DNA of 64,000 bases from an uncultured Oscillospiraceae bacterium (GTDB lineage Bacteria; Bacillota; Clostridia; Oscillospirales; Oscillospiraceae), in the NCBI GenBank assembly GCA_944386975.1, contig CALXDC010000009.1, positions 1-64,000 on the forward strand, read 5' to 3'. The position numbers were made by a program, and so were the translations under genes. Every line of letters starts with the position of its first letter. Position 1 is the stretch's first letter. The notes under the pieces were generated by a model. That model ran no database searches. It was not told the DNA's origin and saw only the letters and a list, made by a program, of their open reading frames with translations. Below are positions 60,837 to 64,000 of the stretch, piece by piece.

Positions 60837-61835
60837 ATGAGTGAAAAGATTTTAGAGATCAAGGACCTGGTGGTCCATTTTGAAACAGACGACGGCTGCG
60901 TCAAGGCCATCAACGGCCTGACGTTGTCCGTAGGCAAGGAGAAGACCCTGGGTCTGGTGGGCGAGACCGGCGCCGGCAAGACCACCACCGCCCTCAGCAT
61001 TCTGAATCTGGTGCCCAGCCCTCCGGGCGTCATCAAAGGCGGCTCCATTGAACTGGACGGCAAGGACGTGCTGCAGATGTCCGACAAGGAGCTGGAGCAC
61101 ATGCGCGGCAACGACGTGGCCATGATCTTCCAGGACCCCATGACCGCCCTGAACCCGGTGCTCACCGTGGGCGAGCAGATTGCCGAGAGTATTATGCTCC
61201 ACGAGCACATCTCCATGAAGGACGCCTTTGAGCGGGCCAAGGAGATGCTGAAGATGGTGGGCATCGCCGAGAGCCGTGCCTACGACTACCCCCACCAGTT
61301 CTCCGGCGGCATGCGCCAGCGGGTGGTCATCGCCATTGCCCTGGCCTGCCAGCCCAACTTTCTCATCGCCGACGAGCCCACCACCGCTCTGGATGTGACC
61401 ATCCAGGCCCAGGTGCTGGATCTGATGAAGGAGCTTATCGAGAAAAACCACATGTCTATGCTCCTCATCACCCACGACCTGGGGGTCGTGGCGGAGGTGT
61501 GCAACGACGTGGCGGTGATGTACGCCGGGCGGATTGTGGAGATCGGCAGCACCGAGGAGGTGTTCAACTCCACCCGCCACCCCTACACCGAGGGCCTCTT
61601 CGACTCTCTGCCCAACCTGAAGGAACAGGGGGAGGAGCTGGTGCCCATCAAGGGCATGATGCCCGACCCCATGCGCCTGCCCGAGGGCTGCACCTTCGCC
61701 CCCCGGTGTCCCTATGCCACCGAGGCCTGCACCCAGACTGTGCCGGAGCTGCGGAAGATGGGCGGCACCCACTTTGTGGCCTGCCACGCCTACGACGATC
61801 CCAGCTTCCGCTTGAGGAGGAACGCAAATGGCTGA
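60837..61835 (+). CDS. Opp/Dpp-type ABC transporter ATPase, D subunit
   Basis: 332 residues. Walker [11 protein letters not shown]-loop [12 protein letters not shown], signature FSGGMRQRV, Walker [14 protein letters not shown]-loop LITHDLG, and the oligopeptide-type C-terminal cysteines in [17 protein letters not shown]. It powers import. Its last 8 bases overlap the F subunit start. Confidence 0.96.
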   Translation: MSEKILEIKDLVVHFETDDGCVKAINGLTLSVGKEKTLGLVGETGAGKTTTALSILNLVPSPPGVIKGGSIELDGKDVLQMSDKELEHMRGNDVAMIFQDPMTALNPVLTVGEQIAESIMLHEHISMKDAFERAKEMLKMVGIAESRAYDYPHQFSGGMRQRVVIAIALACQPNFLIADEPTTALDVTIQAQVLDLMKELIEKNHMSMLLITHDLGVVAEVCNDVAVMYAGRIVEIGSTEEVFNSTRHPYTEGLFDSLPNLKEQGEELVPIKGMMPDPMRLPEGCTFAPRCPYATEACTQTVPELRKMGGTHFVACHAYDDPSFRLRRNANG

Positions 61836-62790
61836 GAAGAAGATCATTCTGGAGGTCCAGAACCTGACCAAATACTTTGACACCCCCAAGGGCAAGCTCC
61901 ACGCTGTGGACGGGGTGAACTTCCAGATCGAGGAGGGCAAGACCCTGGGCATCGTGGGCGAGTCCGGCTGCGGCAAGTCCACCACCGGCCGCACCCTGCT
62001 CAAGCTTCTGGAGCCCACCGCCGGTACCATTCTCTTCAACGGCGAGGACATTACCCATTATAGCCGCGCTCGCATGCGGAAGATGCGCACCCAGATGCAG
62101 ATGATCTTCCAGGACCCCTTCTCCTCTCTGGATCCCCGGCAGAGCATCATGCAGCTGATCAGCGAGCCCATCAAGGAGCACAAGCTCCTCAAGAGCAAGG
62201 CAGAAATTGAGAAGCGCACCCTGGAGCTGATGGATATCGTGGGCCTGGCCCGCCGGTTCGTCAACTCCTATCCCCACGAGCTGGACGGCGGCCGCCGCCA
62301 GCGCATCGGCATTGCCCGGGCTCTGGCGGTGAATCCCAAGCTCATCGTCTGCGACGAGCCCGTCTCCGCCCTGGATGTGTCCATCCAGGCCCAGATTCTG
62401 AACCTTTTGAAGCAGCTGCAGCGGGACATGGGTCTCACCTACATCTTCATCACCCACGACCTCAGCGTGGTGAAATACTTCGCCGACGACATTGCCGTCA
62501 TGTACCTGGGACAGATGGTGGAGAAGGCTCCCTCCGCAGAGATTTTTGAGAAGCCCACCCACCCCTATACCCAGGCCCTGCTGTCCGCCATCCCCATCCC
62601 CGTGGTGGGGAAGGACAAGCCCCCCCGGAAGCTGCTGCGGGGTGAGATCACCTCTCCGGTGAACCTGCCCGACCAGTGCCGCTTCCTCAAGCGGTGCGAC
62701 GCCTGCCAGCAGTGCTGCCAGGATGGCCCCAACCCTCAGCTGGTGGAGATCTCCCCCAATCATTTTGTAGCCTGCCATATTGCCAAATAG
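61828..62790 (+). CDS. Opp/Dpp-type ABC transporter ATPase, F subunit
   Basis: 320 residues. Walker [11 protein letters not shown]-loop [12 protein letters not shown], signature region [11 protein letters not shown] (ELDGG rather than LSGGQ), Walker [20 protein letters not shown], and C-terminal [18 protein letters not shown]. Forms the ATPase heterodimer with the D subunit. Confidence 0.95.
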   Translation: MAEKKIILEVQNLTKYFDTPKGKLHAVDGVNFQIEEGKTLGIVGESGCGKSTTGRTLLKLLEPTAGTILFNGEDITHYSRARMRKMRTQMQMIFQDPFSSLDPRQSIMQLISEPIKEHKLLKSKAEIEKRTLELMDIVGLARRFVNSYPHELDGGRRQRIGIARALAVNPKLIVCDEPVSALDVSIQAQILNLLKQLQRDMGLTYIFITHDLSVVKYFADDIAVMYLGQMVEKAPSAEIFEKPTHPYTQALLSAIPIPVVGKDKPPRKLLRGEITSPVNLPDQCRFLKRCDACQQCCQDGPNPQLVEISPNHFVACHIAK

Positions 62791-62806
62791 CGTGCGTTGA
62801 GAGTAT

Positions 62807-62843
62807 GAGAGAAGCACCGACACGGCCTGCCGGTGCTTCTCTC
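62807..62843 (+). terminator. Terminator-like hairpin after the opp operon
   Basis: GAGAGAAGCACCG / CGGTGCTTCTCTC (13 bp), loop of 11, weak AATTTTC tail. Some read-through into the next gene is likely. Confidence 0.55.
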
Positions 62844-62898
62844 GCCAATTTTCGTCCCGGCTGGAAGCCGGAGGACATGGGAGAAAGAGGCGTTTGTC

Positions 62899-63648
62899 AT
62901 GACCAAAAATTTTGCCCATCGGGGCTTCAGCGGAAAATACCCGGAAAACACCATGCTGGCGTTTCGGAAGGCCATTGAGGTAGGGGTGGACGGCATTGAG
63001 CTGGACGTGCATCTGACGAAGGACGGCCAGCTGGTGATCATCCACGACGAGACCACGGACCGGACCTGCGGTGTCAGCGGCAGGGTTGGGAGGATGACCC
63101 TGGAGGAGCTTCGCCAGCTGGACGCCTCCTATCTGTGGCGGGGCCAGATGGAGCCCAATCCCATTCCTACTCTGCGGGAGTACTGCCAGCTGGTGGAGAA
63201 GCTGCCTCTCGTTACCAACATCGAGCTGAAGACCAACGTCAACGAGTACCCCGGCATCGAAGCCAAGGTGCTGGAGTTGATTCGGGAGTTCCGTCTGGAG
63301 GACCGGATCATCATCTCCAGCTTCAACCACTTCAGTGTCCTTCGGATGCGGGAGCTGGCCCCGGAGCTGAAGTACGGCCTGCTCAGCGAAAGCTGGGTGG
63401 TGGGGGCCGGGAAGTATGTTCACGACCTGGGGATCCCTTGCTACCATCCTATCCACGGCAATCTGACGCCGGAGCTGACAGCAGAGCTGAAGCAATACGG
63501 CCTGGAGATCAACACCTTCACCGTCAATGCCGAAGAGGATGTCCGCCGTCTGGCGGCTCTGGGCATTGATGCGGTGATCGGCAACTACCCCGACATGGCC
63601 CGGCGGGTCCTGGCGGACTGTGAAACGAAAGGAGACGCCCGACTGTGA
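62899..63648 (+). CDS. Glycerophosphodiester phosphodiesterase (GlpQ/UgpQ family)
   Basis: 249 residues, no signal peptide, so cytoplasmic (UgpQ-like). FAHRGFSGKYPENTMLAF gives the first catalytic His and the Glu-Asn pair. The next part, VDGIELDVHLTKDGQLVIIHDETTDRT, read in pieces IELDVHLTKDG and VIIHDETTDRT, carries the metal Glu/Asp and second His. INTFTVNAEEDVRRLAALGID is the barrel end. It yields glycerol-3-phosphate plus an alcohol such as ethanolamine. AGAGG precedes ATG 62899. Confidence 0.93.
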   Translation: MTKNFAHRGFSGKYPENTMLAFRKAIEVGVDGIELDVHLTKDGQLVIIHDETTDRTCGVSGRVGRMTLEELRQLDASYLWRGQMEPNPIPTLREYCQLVEKLPLVTNIELKTNVNEYPGIEAKVLELIREFRLEDRIIISSFNHFSVLRMRELAPELKYGLLSESWVVGAGKYVHDLGIPCYHPIHGNLTPELTAELKQYGLEINTFTVNAEEDVRRLAALGIDAVIGNYPDMARRVLADCETKGDARL

Positions 63649-64000
63649 ACCCTGACATCACCATGAATTGGATCATTGAGACGCCGGATATTTTCAGCGG
63701 CCTTACCGGCGTGGCGGTGCTGCTGCGGCTGATGATGGCCACAGTGATCGGCGGCATTGTAGGTTGGGAACGGGGCCGCCACGGCCGCGCAGCCGGCCTG
63801 AGGACCCACATCATGGTTTGCCTGGGCGCTTGTCTGGCCTCCCTGGTGGGCATGTACACCACGTTCTATCTGGGCGCCAGCGGCGATCCCAACCGTGTGG
63901 CGGCTCAGGTCATCTCCGGCATCGGCTTTCTGGGGGTAGGAACCATCATCGTGGGCCGGTCCTCCCAGGTCACCGGCCTCACCACCGCCGCCGGCCTCTG
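63645..64000 (+). CDS. MgtC/SapB-family membrane protein (3' end outside window)
   Basis: 118 residues visible. MgtC pattern: LLRLMMATVIGGIVGWERGRHGRAAGLRTHIMVCLGACLASL and later QVISGIGFLGVGTIIV, read here as separate segments LRLMMATVIGGIVGWERG, AGLRTHIMVCLG and ISGIGFLGVGTI. Start GTG 63645 overlaps the preceding stop (GTGA), with AAAGGAG 10 bases upstream; ATG 63663 is an alternative. The family includes Mg-stress and envelope regulators. Confidence 0.9.
   Translation, partial: MNPDITMNWIIETPDIFSGLTGVAVLLRLMMATVIGGIVGWERGRHGRAAGLRTHIMVCLGACLASLVGMYTTFYLGASGDPNRVAAQVISGIGFLGVGTIIVGRSSQVTGLTTAAGL

Overview
The window reads as the chromosome of a GC-rich, anaerobic, spore-forming Clostridia, most likely an Oscillospiraceae gut bacterium of the Flavonifractor/Lawsonibacter/Dysosmobacter kind. 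This is inferred from gene content, not from a database search. The supporting genes are a spoIIP homologue, a group-B-like [FeFe] hydrogenase, a GGGtGRT protein with its NifU-like partner, GlpP-controlled glp genes, EutV/EutW and the DUF4956/VTC/CotH module. SD sites are strong (AAGGAGG) and overlapping ATGA gene junctions are common.

Layout. 1-3031: tail of a repeat-bearing acidic protein, then VTC polyphosphate polymerase, DUF4956 membrane protein and CotH kinase. 3.2-7.7 kb: tRNA-Gly, D,D-carboxypeptidase, [FeFe] hydrogenase and an NSS amino-acid transporter. 7.7-12.7 kb (minus strand): thiI, DUF1643, CBS-type pyrophosphatase, deoD and an SGNH hydrolase. 12.7-16 kb: repeat element A, azlDC and fumC. 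16.1-24.1 kb: Fe-alcohol dehydrogenase, tRNA-Ser, a Cys-rich membrane protein, mnmA, a palindrome cluster, an unusual kinase-like ATPase, gap, a small ferredoxin pair and spoIIP. 24.2-35.6 kb: HAD phosphatase, a phosphatase-fold protein, repeat element B, an orphan methylase/specificity fusion, cdd, rbfA, nrnA, repeat element C, truB, a truncated RibF, an oxidoreductase, MscS and an acyl-ACP thioesterase. 35.6-41.5 kb: pfkA, the NifU-like/GGGtGRT pair with a structured leader and a triplicated 3' end, an FMN alpha-hydroxy-acid oxidase with a cysteine cluster, and a DUF4349 lipoprotein.

41.5-64 kb looks like an island for phospholipid head-group use. It holds a GlpP-controlled glycerol-3-phosphate oxidation operon and an ethanolamine bacterial-microcompartment operon (eutVW-eutA-B-C-L-E-M-T-S-P) ending in a phosphodiesterase-fold protein. 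On the other side of the divergent eutV promoter lie an Opp-type ABC importer, a glycerophosphodiester phosphodiesterase and an MgtC-like protein cut by the window end. The eut operon is interrupted by a low-GC chimeric pseudogene (ABC permease head joined to an acetamidase tail). EutN, EutD, EutQ, EutG and EutH are not seen in the window.

The most unusual non-coding content is a three-copy family of about 610-bp elements. Each has roughly 120-160-bp inverted ends whose internal hairpins show compensatory changes; one copy carries a nested 195-bp palindromic element. There is also a 245-bp pure-hairpin cluster at 19.6-19.8 kb and a 248/250-bp tandem duplication of a gene tail plus terminator at 38.7-39.3 kb.
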